From positions 16,637,501-16,701,500 of the forward strand of contig NC_058047.1 in NCBI RefSeq assembly GCF_020085105.1: a DNA stretch of 64,000 nucleotides. Reading direction: 5' to 3'. The DNA is from Siniperca chuatsi. Taxonomy: Eukaryota; Chordata; Actinopteri; Centrarchiformes; Sinipercidae. The notes under the pieces were generated by a model, which saw only the letters and a program-made list of their open reading frames with translations, searched no databases and had not been told where the DNA came from. Made by a program: the position numbers and the translations under genes. This document shows, piece by piece, positions 36,472 through 48,819 of this stretch (the first letter of the stretch is position 1; every line of letters starts with the position of its first letter).

Positions 36472-38879
36472 TATAGTTTGATAGAATATGTATCTCCACT
36501 TTCTCACTGCAGTGCTTTCATGTTGACCTGTGCACTCATTCCCACACAGTCACTGTATTTTTTTTAGCCCAGTAAGTCTAAAGACCAATCCAAGATTACT
36601 ACAGTATAATCGTTATCATCTGACATACATGGGCAGAGACGTTTTTCTTTCTTTTCCTCTAACCCTTGTGCCCCGTCTCTCTCTGTCATATAAGAGCTCT
36701 TTCTCTCTCTTTTTTTTTACCCCTCCCAATCCTCTCTGCTGTTCCATGATTTGGTGGCAGGATGCCAGCCTGTTAGGAAGATGAGACTCCAATCAATCAG
36801 GGCTTCCCAGGGGGGCCTCTGACCGCAGGGCCCGACTCCCTAATTGCCCCTAGGCAAGCAGGCAGGCCGGCAGGCTTAGCCGCTGCAACACATGTTCACA
36901 GAGGGACCGGTGCCGCCGTGCTAGCTGGCCTCCTCAGCGTGTGAATCACTTTCTTGGACAGATGGAGGCCTGGATGGACCGCAATACAAGGGCCATATGG
37001 GTAGGCCAGTGGATGTAACAGAGAAATGTTTTTTTTAACATATCCTGAAGTGATGAGATACTGCATTACACTCCAGTGGTGTGTTGTTGGTCAACCCCAG
37101 TTTGTGCCTCTCATGAATTACCATTACATTCGAGTCATAGCGCTAAGCATCTCATTTTCTGGAAGATAAATACTTGTTGATCTTTTAAAAACCCAGAAGG
37201 TCATTTAACAGCACTTACTGCTGTTCTGAAGGCATTTCCAGAATCCTCAAAGACTCTTTTAACCATCTGTATGAAAAAATATTCTGTCTGTTACAGAATA
37301 AAAATTATTTTTAACACATTTCCCAAGTTGTGCCTCTTTTTCCTACAAGATGGAAGCAGGAAGTGAGTAAAAATTATATCATCAGTTATGATATAATCAT
37401 GTGTTAATATTTTCTGTGTGTTTAACAAAAAGGGCAAGGATATACTGTGTCACCAGTTGCAACTTGGGAAACTGGTAAAAAATCTTCATATTTTTTATTG
37501 TGCAGCGGACAGAATATTTTTTCATCCAGATGTTTTGAGAAATCAAAATGTAACAAGTGCACAAGTAAGATAAGAGAGATTTATAGCACTTTCACTACTT
37601 TCAAATGTTTGTTTATTGGATCACATCTCGTGGTGTTCCCAAAGAGCCGAACAAACATTACACTGAATGGAAGAAAAACGGGAAAAAAATGCTTTGGACA
37701 AGAAAGGATGAAAGGAGAGACAGAGAATGTGAGGAAGTCAGAGTGGGAGAAAGGCAAAAGAGAAACATTAAGAAAGAGATTAAGCAGGAGAAAAGTGTGG
37801 GAGTGAGAGAGAGAGGGATAGACGGAGGGAGTAAGAGTGGAGAGGAAGAGGGGAGGGAGGGAGGGATGGCTGCTCATCAGAGTTAATGATGTAGAAAATC
37901 CCCCAATTAGAGCGTTTTCCTGTGTTGCAGGATGAGTTCAGAGCGGGGTCCTCTGACAGCCTGAGGATTAGTACCCGAGCCGGGCCGGGCCGGGCCGAGC
38001 CGAGCCTGAACAGACACTAACTAACTGCTGGACAGCTTGGCACTGCTCAGCTGGGGCCGGGTCGGGGCTATAGCCACAGCCAGGGGCCCGGGGTAGGCAT
38101 GCGTTTAGCCGGAGTGAGTGGCACAAAGAAAAGCATGGGAAAAAGAGCAGTGGCTGATCAACATGGAGGAAAAAAAGGTCTGGTGGAGAGTTCTTCTCTA
38201 CTATGCAAAATCTCACATTTATTCAAATAAATTTCTATGACTTATTTATTCACTGATCTACTGTAAATCATTTATTTTGAGCAGCACAAAGGGAACTACA
38301 AAACAAAATCTTGTCATACAACCCTGTGTTGTAAAATGATCAATAAATCTATCTTGTATCTTGTAAATGTCAGCCCAATAAGATTTTAGCTTCTATTTTT
38401 GCTAGTTACTCTCTATTTTACCTCTTACTAAGTCACTGAACTTCTCCACAAATGTACCTATTTTCTAAAATTATTGAACATTTGGACAGGGAGTGCCAAA
38501 AGTACAGCGTAGAAAGATAGTACAACTGTCCATGTTGCACGAGTGACAGCACTACACACTGTATGTGCTCATCCAAAACATAGCCTAATCTAATCTGGAC
38601 ATCTGGATTGTACTGAAAATCAATCTGTCCACATATTGCTTGATGTTGAATAATAGATCACAAGATGGCAAAAATCCTGAGTCTTGTGGTGGTGAGACAC
38701 AGGAACACAGCCTTTAATCCTCCCGACCTGGCACTTGGGACAATAAATCTGAATGTCAATCTGTCTCTTTACACAACGATGAATTGATTACTGTTGAAAC
38801 ATAACCAATAAAGGCCTTTTGCCTCTCATAAGGTATTCACCTGCAAGTAGGAGAAGTTAAACAAATACACAGATGCAGA

Positions 38880-39125
38880 GATATTGAGACTTGAGTCAGA
38901 CTTATGTCACAAAAATTTGAGACTTGAGCATGGAGATTTGGGACACATTGTGGACGCTTGTTTACATGTATGTGGTAAATATTCGAAATGCAAGGTCAAC
39001 TTACTTAACTGTTCCCGCAGCTTTTGACTGTATCCCATGGCCTTAGTCAGCAAAGAGACTTGATACTTGACTTGAGACTTGACTGCCTATAGATTTGACT
39101 TGAGAATTAAAAACTTTGACCAAAA
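38880..39125. repeat. ACTTGAGACTTGA-type interspersed repeat
   Basis: Multiple copies of GAGACTTGA, TGACTTGAGA and TTGAGACTTG variants occur (38887, 38920, 39057-39075, 39098). This pattern recurs in fish genomes as a dispersed repeat. Borders approximate. Confidence 0.4.
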
Positions 39126-39729
39126 AAACAACAAAATAAATTTCAGTTAAAACAGATATCACCGGATGCAGACATGCCTTGCATAGCCTCATAGCTTGAA
39201 TATTTAATTATTAGCTCTATGCATTGAAACGGCTGGGTATCAGCTATGAAAAAAAACACGGCTTTATTCAACTGCTGTGTCATTTTAATGGTCAACATTC
39301 AGTGACTTCAGTGAGCAGCAGCAGGTCAACATGAAAAAAGTTCTCTGTTCTCTGTTACTCTGAAAGACTTTAAATTGTCTTCCAATGTGCTCACAAACAC
39401 TTCAGACTTCAGTCCTAAAAACCTAAAAACAACTCTGCAAATAAGTGAGGAAATTACAGGTAGCCTGGTAATTATAGGAGCAGAGCAATAACATATAATT
39501 ATAAAAATATAAATATAATTATAAAGCAAGAAAATCAATTCTAGCATTTGCTCACTTTCCTTTGCAGTCTAACTGTAAAGGTCACAGAAATTAAGGTGTC
39601 AGTCTTCAAAGTTAAAGGTTGTTGACTAAATTGCAAATAGGAAAATAAACCCTTACTCACCTCTACTGCACAGTGTTCATTAAGAACAACTGAGTCTCTA
39701 ATGAGTAATTGATTAATTGTGCAGTCTAT

Positions 39730-39971
39730 TATTTCTCTACTGCACCCCAGTAGATCTGAAAGGGCCACGGCTGGAGTTAACAGTCTTATTGGAAAGACGC
39801 GTTCCTTGCAAAGGACAATAAGGGAAAATAGCGGAATTAATTGGGTTTGATTAAGAGAGCTTTTCAATGGGACACAGCTTTTTCGCATGACATAATTAGA
39901 GGTCAGTTAAGAGGGGGGTGGAAGGGGGGATTTGCTTGTTGGCGCCAGTCTTGTGTGGGTGTGTCTGTGAA

Positions 39972-40002
<31 letters not shown>

Positions 40003-40140
40003 CAGAGAGAGGGGGGTGCTTCCTTCACACTTGTAGAGCTATGTTGTGTGTCTGATGTGGTAAATTTCTATTGGCTCACTCACCAGAAAGCACACAGTGA
40101 AGTTCACAGGGGGCCTTCTGTGCGCTAAGTGTGTGATTAT
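39730..40140. promoter_or_regulatory. Candidate regulatory block between rx and fzr1
   Basis: This stretch shows TTGCAAAGGACAATAAGG near 39806 (SOX-like ACAATA), GGAATTAATTGGG near 39833, TTTGATTAAGAG near 39845 and CATAATTAGAGG near 39890, with low repeat content. The density of homeodomain and SOX sites next to an rx gene suggests an enhancer. Only the motifs are observed; function is inference. Confidence 0.25.
39975..40001. repeat. (ACAG)n microsatellite
   Basis: About six GACA units in a row. Confidence 0.85.
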
Positions 40141-40962
40141 TATCACTACACTTGCCAGCATTAAAGGCACAGGGCTCAGTCTTTTGTTATAGCTACATGC
40201 TCATTAGCAGAGACTACATTAATGTATAGAGTAGGGTGGTGACAGAAGAGTACATTCAGCAGTGTTTTTGGATGAGAACAAAACATGTAAACAAACTCAA
40301 AACATTTATTACAGACACAATACATTTATAATCCTGTTGCAATATAATCTAAAATAGGAGGAAGGTCATGCAAGCCATCAGATCTAAAAATACACCTGAA
40401 CTGTCATGAACCAAAACCAGGCTTCACGCCTGATTAGATTATCAAATATTTCATCACAAGCCTGCAGAACAGTCGTGATTTCACTGTTTTACTGGGATTT
40501 TGGACAAATAATGAGCCCTAAACTGTTGAGTGGAGTGAACCTTTAATCCCACAGACAGCAGGCATCCACCTTATTGAAGTGTCCTTGAGCAAGGCATTAC
40601 ACTACAAGCCACAGGAAAGATGTTCTGCACTGGACAATATGGTCTGACAAAGAGGAAAGAGGATCTCTTCTTTGGGCATCGTATCATATTAGTTCCGACT
40701 TTTGTTACTACACTTTCCCTGCACGCGACCAATAAAGTTTATCTTATCTCATCTTGTTTATTTATTTGTTGCATGTGCTATTGTTATTGATGTCCTGAAC
40801 TCACACAGAGAGCCACGTGTTTCAAGCCCGTGTTTTGATTGTAGCGCAAGAGTGTGTGTTTGTCAGACTGCAGGCGAGAATGGGGGAGCAAGAGAAGACA
40901 AGCAATTATTAAAATAAGTTAATTTAGAAAGAAGCAGGCCGAGGCTGGTTTAGGACTTGGGT

Positions 40963-41353
40963 CAAGTACACAGTGGTGGAATGTAACTAAGTACATTTAC
41001 TCAAGTACTGTACTTAAGTACAATTTTGAGGTACTTCATTTTATGCTTCTTTATACTTCTACTCCACTACATTATAGAAGAAAATATTGTGCTTTTTACT
41101 CCACCACATTTATTTAGGTACTTTAGGCAGATTTAGATGATTAACGCATATGCATATTATTCTGAAATGGGCCATTCTGCATAATGAGTACTTTTACCTT
41201 GGGTATTTTAAGTATATTTTGATGCTAGTACTTTTGTATTTTACTTAAGTAAGTTTTGTATGCAGGACTTGTAACAGAATATTTCTACACTGTAGTACTG
41301 CTACTTTCACTCAAGTAAAAGATCTGAATATTTCTTCCACCAGTGCAACTACA
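40963..41353. mobile_element. Intact non-autonomous hAT-like transposon with 8-bp target duplication
   Basis: The element 40971-41345 (375 bp) begins CAGTGGTGGAATGTAAC and ends TTCTTCCACCAGTG, a terminal inverted repeat of 11 bp with one mismatch. It is flanked by CAAGTACA (40963-40970) and CAACTACA (41346-41353), 8-bp repeats with one difference, as expected of an older hAT insertion. The interior is rich in TACTTAAGTA-type motifs and has no transposase. A truncated relative lies at 7733-8185. Confidence 0.82.
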
Positions 41354-41779
41354 GTATAGTCTACAGCAGTGCACTCCTGCCTCTGGCTGGGTCTGGAGAG
41401 TTTGGAAATAGAACTAGCACGCCCTCTAGGTTTGGTACTTGGACATGACAAGGAACTCCCCCATACTGGGACACAATAACATGCAGTATATTTCACTTGT
41501 ATTCAACTTTCTTAATGTACAGCAGAGGTTCCTAACATTTTTCATGTAGTTGAATTACTTGCAGTTTACTGTTAGACCACAGCACCAATTTGATACGCTT
41601 TATCTATCTATCTATTTGACTTTTACTGATAGAAGTTTATATAGTAAGTGGGAACGTACAGTTTAGGATGGACTGTACTATTGTATTGGTTGTGAAATAC
41701 TTGTAAGGACCCCATCCCTTACCCACAAACCCCTACATGTTTAATCACTGATTATAGTAGGTAGTTATCTTAAAAAACT

Positions 41780-42667
41780 CCCTCTGGAGACAAATGTAGC
41801 ATTTCCGTGTTTTGGTTCGAGAAGCATACGTCACCGGGGTGACAAAAATCCCACAATGCAATGTCATTTACACCTCAGCTAAACTGAATTAACCTACATT
41901 ACAGCTGAGAGTAAATAACTTTAAATACATCGCTTATTTTCATCTGATACATCCGTGAACTGTTGTTCCTGTTTGGCGTTTGTGTGGTGATATTCAGGGA
42001 CTGGCTCGTTGTTGTATGTATGTTGTCTGTTGCAAATATGAGTAGATTAGCCACTAGCTAAATTAGCTAACGCTAGTTGTCACTAGCTAGATTTTCTCTT
42101 TTAGTACAAGCATTTACTTAAAGAAGCCATTTGATGACATTTAGCCACGAACAAGGCTCTTAAAAATGTCATCCGTTGCTTTGAACTGATTAAAAGTTGG
42201 TCGTGCCGTAAAGTAGCGTTAATTTAATTAATTAATCTGTTCCTCCTAATCTAGCATTGGGTTTGCATCAACTCTGAGTTTAAGATTACACTGAATAAAG
42301 CACATGTTGTTATGATTATTTAGTTTATAACACAGCAGGTGAACCGTTTGACAGATATCTATAAAAAGTGCCTTGAGATATCATGTGAAAATGTTTTATT
42401 ATTTTCTGTCAACAACATGCAAGACAGAATTATAATTCCAAACCTAACTTTCTGGTTTTACAGGTTTAAATCAGTATTTTCAGGATACTACATAATATTT
42501 TAACTAACTTTCTAACCCTGCATCAAGGGATACAAGCACAAAAGCAACCAGACAAAAAACAATCACAATAGTGTTTCAATTTAACTGCTGAAGTAATTTT
42601 TGTGTGTGTGTTGGCCAGGTCTCCAGCCTCCCAGCCTGTGGCTGTGGGATCAGGATTTCAGTTTAGG
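41780..42667 (+). promoter_or_regulatory. fzr1: fzr1 5' region: promoter, leader exon(s) and first intron
   Basis: The coding exon starts after the acceptor GGCCAG at about 42618, so at least one upstream leader exon exists. A likely site is around 41800-42010, where the sequence has the palindrome-like CGTCACCGGGGTGAC near 41830 (CRE/ATF-like halves) after the last repeat. The exact transcription start and donor could not be fixed. Confidence 0.35.
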
Positions 42668-45600
42668 ATGGATCCAGAATATGAACATCGCCTCCTCCGA
42701 CAAATCAACATTCAGAATGACAATTTGAGCCCTGTTGTGAGTCTTTATTTTTACTTTTCTCCTCTCCACTGTTAGTTGTTTTTCTGTGTTCTTAATAATG
42801 TAAATGTTGTACATCAGCACTGAACTTGTGGTATTATCAAGTTAGATTATAAATGAACTGATCAAAAAAGTGACCAAACTTCCATAGATTCATAAACAAA
42901 TTACACTTAAAGATGATTTGTTGGTTTTGCAGAAACTGACACAGAGTCTGCATGGTCTGACACCCACTGGCTCTCCGCTATCCTCACCCAGTAAACATGG
43001 AGACAGATTCATTCCAACCAGAGCGGGGGCAAACTGGAATATCAACTTCCACAGGATCAATGTATGAACATTTTGTGGGTAAAGTTGTTGAGGAGTGTGT
43101 ATTTTGCAAGAAAATAATAGTATTCATGTGTATGACAAAAGTCTAAATATTACAGTGTGTTCAGGTAAAGTTGATTACTGTCTACTATCTTTGTGATTTT
43201 CAGGAAAATGAGAAGTCACCAAATCAGAACAGAAAGACAAAGGATGCCTCTTCTGATAATATCAAAGGTAAATACATTTTGTAAAGGTTATTTTGGAAAT
43301 TCTATTACTTGCTTATGTGCACCTAGGATTGTAGTGTTGTGCTCAGGTATAAATTATATTTTTGTGCATGTAGCAGATGGGCTGGCCTACTCTGCTTTGC
43401 TGAAGAATGAGCTGCTGGGAGCAGGAATAGAAAAGATCCAGGACCCCCAGACAGAGGACAGGCGCCTACAGCCATCAACCCCAGAGAAGAGAAGTCTCTT
43501 CACTGTATGGACATTTAATCTCATACTCCTTATGTACTGAATTATATTGCACATTGATCATACAATGTCAGAACAAACACACAAACAATATGCTCTCTTG
43601 TCTTGAGTCTTGATTTGGGGGGTAAAAAACTAAATCAAAGAGTACAATGCCACTATTCAGTCAGTGTACAGTTTTTCTTCAGTGGTTTATGTTATTTTAA
43701 TGACGCTGGTAGAGAATATGATGGGTTCTGCCTGTGTGTTCTTTGCAGTACTCACTCAATACCAAGAGGTCGTCACCAGACGACGGCACCAACCTCTCCC
43801 CCTACTCTCTATCACCTGTCAGCAACAAAAGGTAGAAGCACTTTAAAAAGAGTCTTGCTCTCTTATTGTTGATCTCACTGCAAACAACGAAATTGTACTT
43901 TTTGGCATCAGGGTTTCATAATGTCTGATTCTTCCTGCTGCAGTCAGAAATTGCTGCGTTCACCAAGAAAGCCAACTCGCAAGATCTCAAAGATCCCTTT
44001 TAAAGTCCTGGATGCTCCAGAGCTGCAGGATGACTTTTACCTCAACTTGGTGGACTGGTCGTCCCTCAACGTGCTCAGTGTCGGGCTGGGTACATGTGTT
44101 TATCTGTGGAGTGCCTGTACCAGCCAGGTACTGCAGAGTGTTTACGCAACTAATATTGGAACATGAATTTGAATTGTTTTGATATTTGTAAAAAATATAT
44201 TTGTGTTTCTTGCAGCATTCATTACTATGTTCTGCCACAGTGAATCGCTAGCTGATTTGTCTTTTCCTCAGGTAACAAGGTTGTGTGATTTATCAGTGGA
44301 GGGAGACTCAGTCACGTCAGTTGGGTGGTCCGAAAGGGTAAGTACACATAGCTTACTGCCTTCAGGAATCTGTCATGGTGGTTAATAGTTTTTGTTAATG
44401 AAAGGATTCTTCATGTTTTTAGGGTAACCTGGTTGCAGTGGGGACTCACAAAGGCTACGTACAGATCTGGGATGCTGGTGCTGGGAAGAAACTCTTTGCC
44501 CTGGAAGGACACACAGCTAGAGTTGGTGAGAACATTTGCCGTGTTTAAACTCTAATCGTGGGTTATAAAGTGCCTTAACAGGAAGGCTCAAGTCTCAATA
44601 AAAACAAAATAACTAGAAATAGTCAGCATTAAGCTGAATTAATGCTTGACATTCTTCAGAGTTTTCTCCTGACAGAAATTATGCATTTTAGTCAAATGTT
44701 GAGTGTGAATCAGCATCAATTAAGCTGTGCTCTGTCCGCAGGAGCGTTAGCATGGAATGCAGACCAGTTGTCTTCGGGAAGCCGCGATCGTATGATTCTT
44801 CAAAGAGATGTGCGGACGCCTCCTCTCCAGTCAGAGAGACGGCTGCAGGGACACAGACAGGAAGTGTGTGGCTTAAAGTGGAGCACTGACCATCAGCTGC
44901 TCGCATCTGGTGGCAACGACAACAAGGTACAGCTGTTATTGTTATAAACCTGCCTCTATCTGTGTGCATTTACTCAGTGTATTCATCGATGTGGTTGTTA
45001 TTTGTCACACTCAGCTGCTGGTGTGGAACCACTCCTCACTGAGCCCAGTGCAAACATACATGGATCACCTGGCTGCAGTGAAAGCCATTGCCTGGTCCCC
45101 CCACCAGCACGGCCTTCTGGCCTCTGGGGGCGGCACTGCGGACCGCTGTATCCGATTTTGGAACACCCTGACCTCACAGCCGCTGCAGTGTATGGACACC
45201 GGCTCTCAGGTCTGCAACTTGGCCTGGTCCAAACATGCTAATGAGCTGGTAAGTGGCTCCAGATACACACTGTGCATGATTGATTTGCTGGCTAAGTTAT
45301 AAAGAAACAAAGGTAACACTTGTATTAAGAATAAGGTGCTACATGGCATATTTTTAAGTATCAGCACAATACCTGTAAAAAAGTTGTGGTGATTATGCAA
45401 ATGATTATTTAATGTTTTACATTTGTACTTAATTTATATCAGTTTGCAGAGATTTCTCACTGTAACATTAGTCACCGTCTGTTAATCGACGCTGCCTATT
45501 CCTAAACCTACATCCACTGCAATTCAGTGTTAAAAACAACAAGCAAACAAGTCCATGGGGGTTCTTAAAAGCACTCTTAAAAGCATTGTGTATCCATGTT

Positions 45601-46406
45601 AATTGTGATACATTGGCACATTTCACCAAACCATGATTGAGACAATTGGTAGCCTCTCTCTTGTAAGGCAGTGCATAGGCCTTTACATATTTCCATATTT
45701 AATTGTGAGATGCTGTGGAAAATGTACCTGTTTCCACTGGAAGAAGTGTCGCCTCTTTCTGTTTTTATATTTTTGGCACACAATGTAAAGTATGCATTGT
45801 TGAGACCAGCCCAACTGTCTGTCCATCGCTGAGAAGATGGTGTTGTTTGTTTGCAGCAATAATGAAAATGTGTCTTACTGTACTTGGTATGATTTATTAA
45901 AGGTGAATTAATAATACCTCTTTTTCCAGGTGAGCACTCACGGCTACTCTCAGAACCAGATCTTGGTGTGGAAATATCCAGCTCTCACTCAGGTTGCCAA
46001 ACTCACAGGACACTCCTACAGAGTGCTCTACCTGGTCAGTGTGTGTTTTCTTTCTGATGGGAATCTTATCTTGATGTTGGCCATGTTGATGGAATAACTG
46101 GCCATATTTGATAAACACATCTGGCAGCTTCATAGATTAGATTTGAATTTATTTAAAAAAAATGTTTTATATATTAGGCCATGTCCCCGGATGGTGAGGC
46201 GATAGTGACAGGAGCTGGAGATGAGACCCTACGCTTCTGGAACGTATTCAGTAAAACAAGGTCAACAAAGGTGAGAAAGCCCTTTTTAGGAACAGCATTC
46301 TATAATTGCAGACCCCCTCGTATTGGCAAAACAGTTAACCAAGTTTCTCTATCTTTTGTTTCAGGAATCTGTATCAGTTTTAAATCTCTTCACCAGGATA
46401 CGGTAA
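42668..46406 (+). CDS. fzr1: Fizzy-related protein homologue (Cdh1), APC/C activator, complete
   Basis: Thirteen coding exons: 42668-42736, 42933-43061, 43204-43267, 43377-43504, 43749-43831, 43944-44127, 44272-44337, 44423-44525, 44742-44926, 45015-45248, 45930-46034, 46178-46270, 46365-46406; 1,485 nt, 494 aa, against about 493-496 in human. Cdh1 loads substrates onto the anaphase-promoting complex in late mitosis and G1, recognising D-box and KEN degrons. Visible: C-box DRFIPTR at 47-53 for APC/C binding; N-terminal S/T-P sites (TPTGSP, SSPSK, KSPNQ, STPEK, LSPYSLSP) expected to be inhibitory CDK sites; a seven-bladed WD40 propeller from about 180 to 470 with LLASGGNDNK, LASGGGTADRCIRFW and VTGAGDETLRFW; and the C-terminal Ile-Arg tail that docks on APC3. 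Nearly identical to mammalian FZR1. Exon 4 has a NAGNAG acceptor, so a 495-residue form is possible. A cdc20 assignment is excluded by the sequence. Confidence 0.96.
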
Positions 46407-47075
46407 CTTTAAGCAAATATTAAAACTCTAAAACTCGTAATTTGAGTGGATCCTGGCGTCACCACTGGATAGCTCATCAACATGGTGCTAAGGACATACA
46501 GTACAAGCTAAGACATCTTGTGACATTTTTTACAGAGGAAATGGCAGCGAGAACAACTGAGCAAGTTTTTTTATTTTTTTTTTCATGCTAACAGTTGTTT
46601 GGGAAATTCTTTCTGACTTTTGTGCTCTCATTATGAATGTAGTATTTTTTTTTTCTTAAAAAAAATGTGGATTGAAGAAATCATAGGCCTTACTTTAAAA
46701 TATTGTGATACTATTTTCATTGTTGTGGAATCTGAAATGTAGAGAGAGCATTTTTAGTTTATGTTTAACTCAGGTCTTATTTATTTAACGCTGCAGTGAA
46801 AGCCATTGCAACTTTCACTGCAATGGCTTCAATGGAGAAAAATTCCATTACACATCATGACTAAAACATAAAAACTAAACATAATCACCTACTAAGGCCT
46901 TTACAGTATTTGCACCATATTTACTGTGATCCTTAGAGTACTAAGGTTGGTTGAAATAATGCAGTTTTGCTCCTGTGGACAGAAAGTCTAATGCTGTGCA
47001 TCTAGACATATACTACATGGTTGATTCTTTGTAGTAACGGAAGAAATAAAAGATGGAACTGAAGAACCGGTGTCG
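46407..47075 (+). other. fzr1: fzr1 3' UTR
   Basis: Non-coding DNA from the TAA stop to just past AATAAA at 47045-47050. It contains an 11-bp perfect stem-loop (46800-46829; AAGCCATTGCA / TGCAATGGCTT, loop ACTTTCAC). Confidence 0.6.
47045..47050 (+). terminator. fzr1: Poly(A) signal AATAAA of fzr1
   Basis: Canonical hexamer about 640 bp after the stop, followed by a GT/T-rich stretch (GTGTACATTTTCTTTTTGG). Confidence 0.6.
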
Positions 47076-47715
47076 GACTTAGTGTACATTTTCTTTTTGG
47101 CATTACAAATACCATTACCATTTATTTTGTGGACTTCATTTTGTTTAGTTGCACTTTTGTTGTTAGATTAGATTTGGAAGTTTAAGCAGCTCATCTATAT
47201 GAAAAAAATATGTTGAATTGGCAGCAAGATTTTCCTTTTGAGTAGTCATTTTGGATGATGCAAAATTTAACATGCTTGAATTTTGTTTATGTTAATTCAA
47301 TATCATGTTTACAGATTCTGAGGTCAATTTGCCATTTTTAATTTTTATTTATTTATGCCAATTGAACAGTGCATAATAAAACATACTAACAAAAGTGATC
47401 ATACCAGGAAGATAACCAAAGAGTATTTGAAAAATAAAAATAATAATAAATACAGTTGACTCAATGAATGCATTATGTACTTGTACATTATATCTGTGTA
47501 TGTGTGCAAAAGTATACATTTTCAAACTCTGCTTGGTTTTTTTTTGTGGTGCCATATTCAAAAAGTCCTTGTCATATCTAACCAAACCAAATTTAAGTGT
47601 GGAGTTAGTCCATTTATTTTTATTAATTGGGATTTAATTAATAAATTAATAAAACCACATCCATAATACTCTGAAATCATGTAAACAACAGGGTACAACC
47701 ATAGGCAGCGCTGCC

Positions 47716-48788
47716 TCAATGGATATGCGGAACTGTGGTGTGACCTATTAGACCTGTCTGGGAATTAGAAAATCCATGTAATGAAATCAGCAGTAATAAG
47801 ACTGCTGATTTAACCAGTGAGTACTATAATGATAGAGACCATAAATATAAATACAAATTTTCACAGGTGGATCAAAGGATCCCCAAACAAATGCAACAGG
47901 GTCTGCAGTTGCTGTTCCTAGTTACAAGGTGGGATTTATCAGGAGAACATCTGATTGTTTGAATGTGTATACTGCTGAATTGTTTGCCATGTTGATGGCA
48001 TTAGAATGGACTGAACAGATTAGTTGTAGCAGTATTTTAATATTAGTAGTAGTGATTCTGTGTCGGCTCTTGCAAGCATTAAGACAGGTACAGCCAGAAG
48101 TCATCAGGATCTGCTTTATGAAATCTTCAATAACTCAAGAATAGTTAGGCAAGGGAAAAACATCACCTTCATGTGGGTCCCAGCACATTCAGGTATCCTG
48201 GGAAACGAGAAAGCAGACAAATTGGCAAAAGAAGCAGTAAAAAAGGAAATGTTGAAATCAGTATTAAAATTTCAAAATCAGGGGAAAAGCATAGTGTGGA
48301 GAAAGGTAAATCAACAATGGCAACAGCATTGTAATAATGCAATAAAGGGGAGACATTTACACTCAATCCAAAACAGAGTAGATGTGTTAAGAAGTGGGGG
48401 AACAAAAGGGAAAGAGCAAGTAATAATAAGCAGGCTGAGAATTGGTACACTTTCCATCATAGAAAAACATTTGACAGGTCTTTGCGATCTATGCCATGAG
48501 GCTGAGACAGTAGAGCATGCCCTAATATCATGCAGGAAATTTACACAAGAAAGACAAGACATTATGACACAACTATGAAAAATAGCGCGGGTAGAGGACA
48601 ACATTAAAAGTTTATTAGAGTGTGGAGACAGTGTTCCAGGGAGGAGATGGTTATTTAGTTTTTTAATGATGACTGGACTGGAAAGACGGCTGTAAAATGA
48701 ATGGACACTTAGGGAGAATACAACCTGAAGGTGGCAGTCATGCAACATCGTGGGTGCCAACTGCCGTAAAACCTCGAAGAAGAAGAAG

Positions 48789-48819
<31 letters not shown>

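Larger units (their letters stand above)
34102..36490 (+). other. rx2: rx 3' UTR
   Basis: About 2.4 kb of AT-rich non-coding DNA follows the TGA stop and reaches a canonical AATAAA at 36466-36471. It contains an (AT)n/T-rich microsatellite (35881-35945). No repeat or open frame of note was recognised. A long UTR fits a regulated developmental gene, but cleavage upstream cannot be excluded. Confidence 0.5.
36490..41780. other. rx-fzr1 spacer
   Basis: No coding gene was recognised. Contents: a GC-richer block at 36780-36920; a purine-rich tract of about 190 nt (37680-37870); short GGGCC/GAGCC tandem copies near 37978-38008; a TTGAGACTTGA-rich repeat (38880-39125); a candidate regulatory block (39730-40140); a GACA microsatellite; and a hAT-type element at 40971-41345. 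A fragment ending CGACCAATAAAGTTTATCTT (about 40727-40750) resembles a 3' retroelement tail. Confidence 0.5.

Noticed and set aside
48060-48578. Open frame of 172 codons as a possible novel gene
   Set aside because: It is the tail of the LINE RNase H region (HSGxxGNEKADKLAKEA and C-terminal Cys/His motif), flanked by target duplications.
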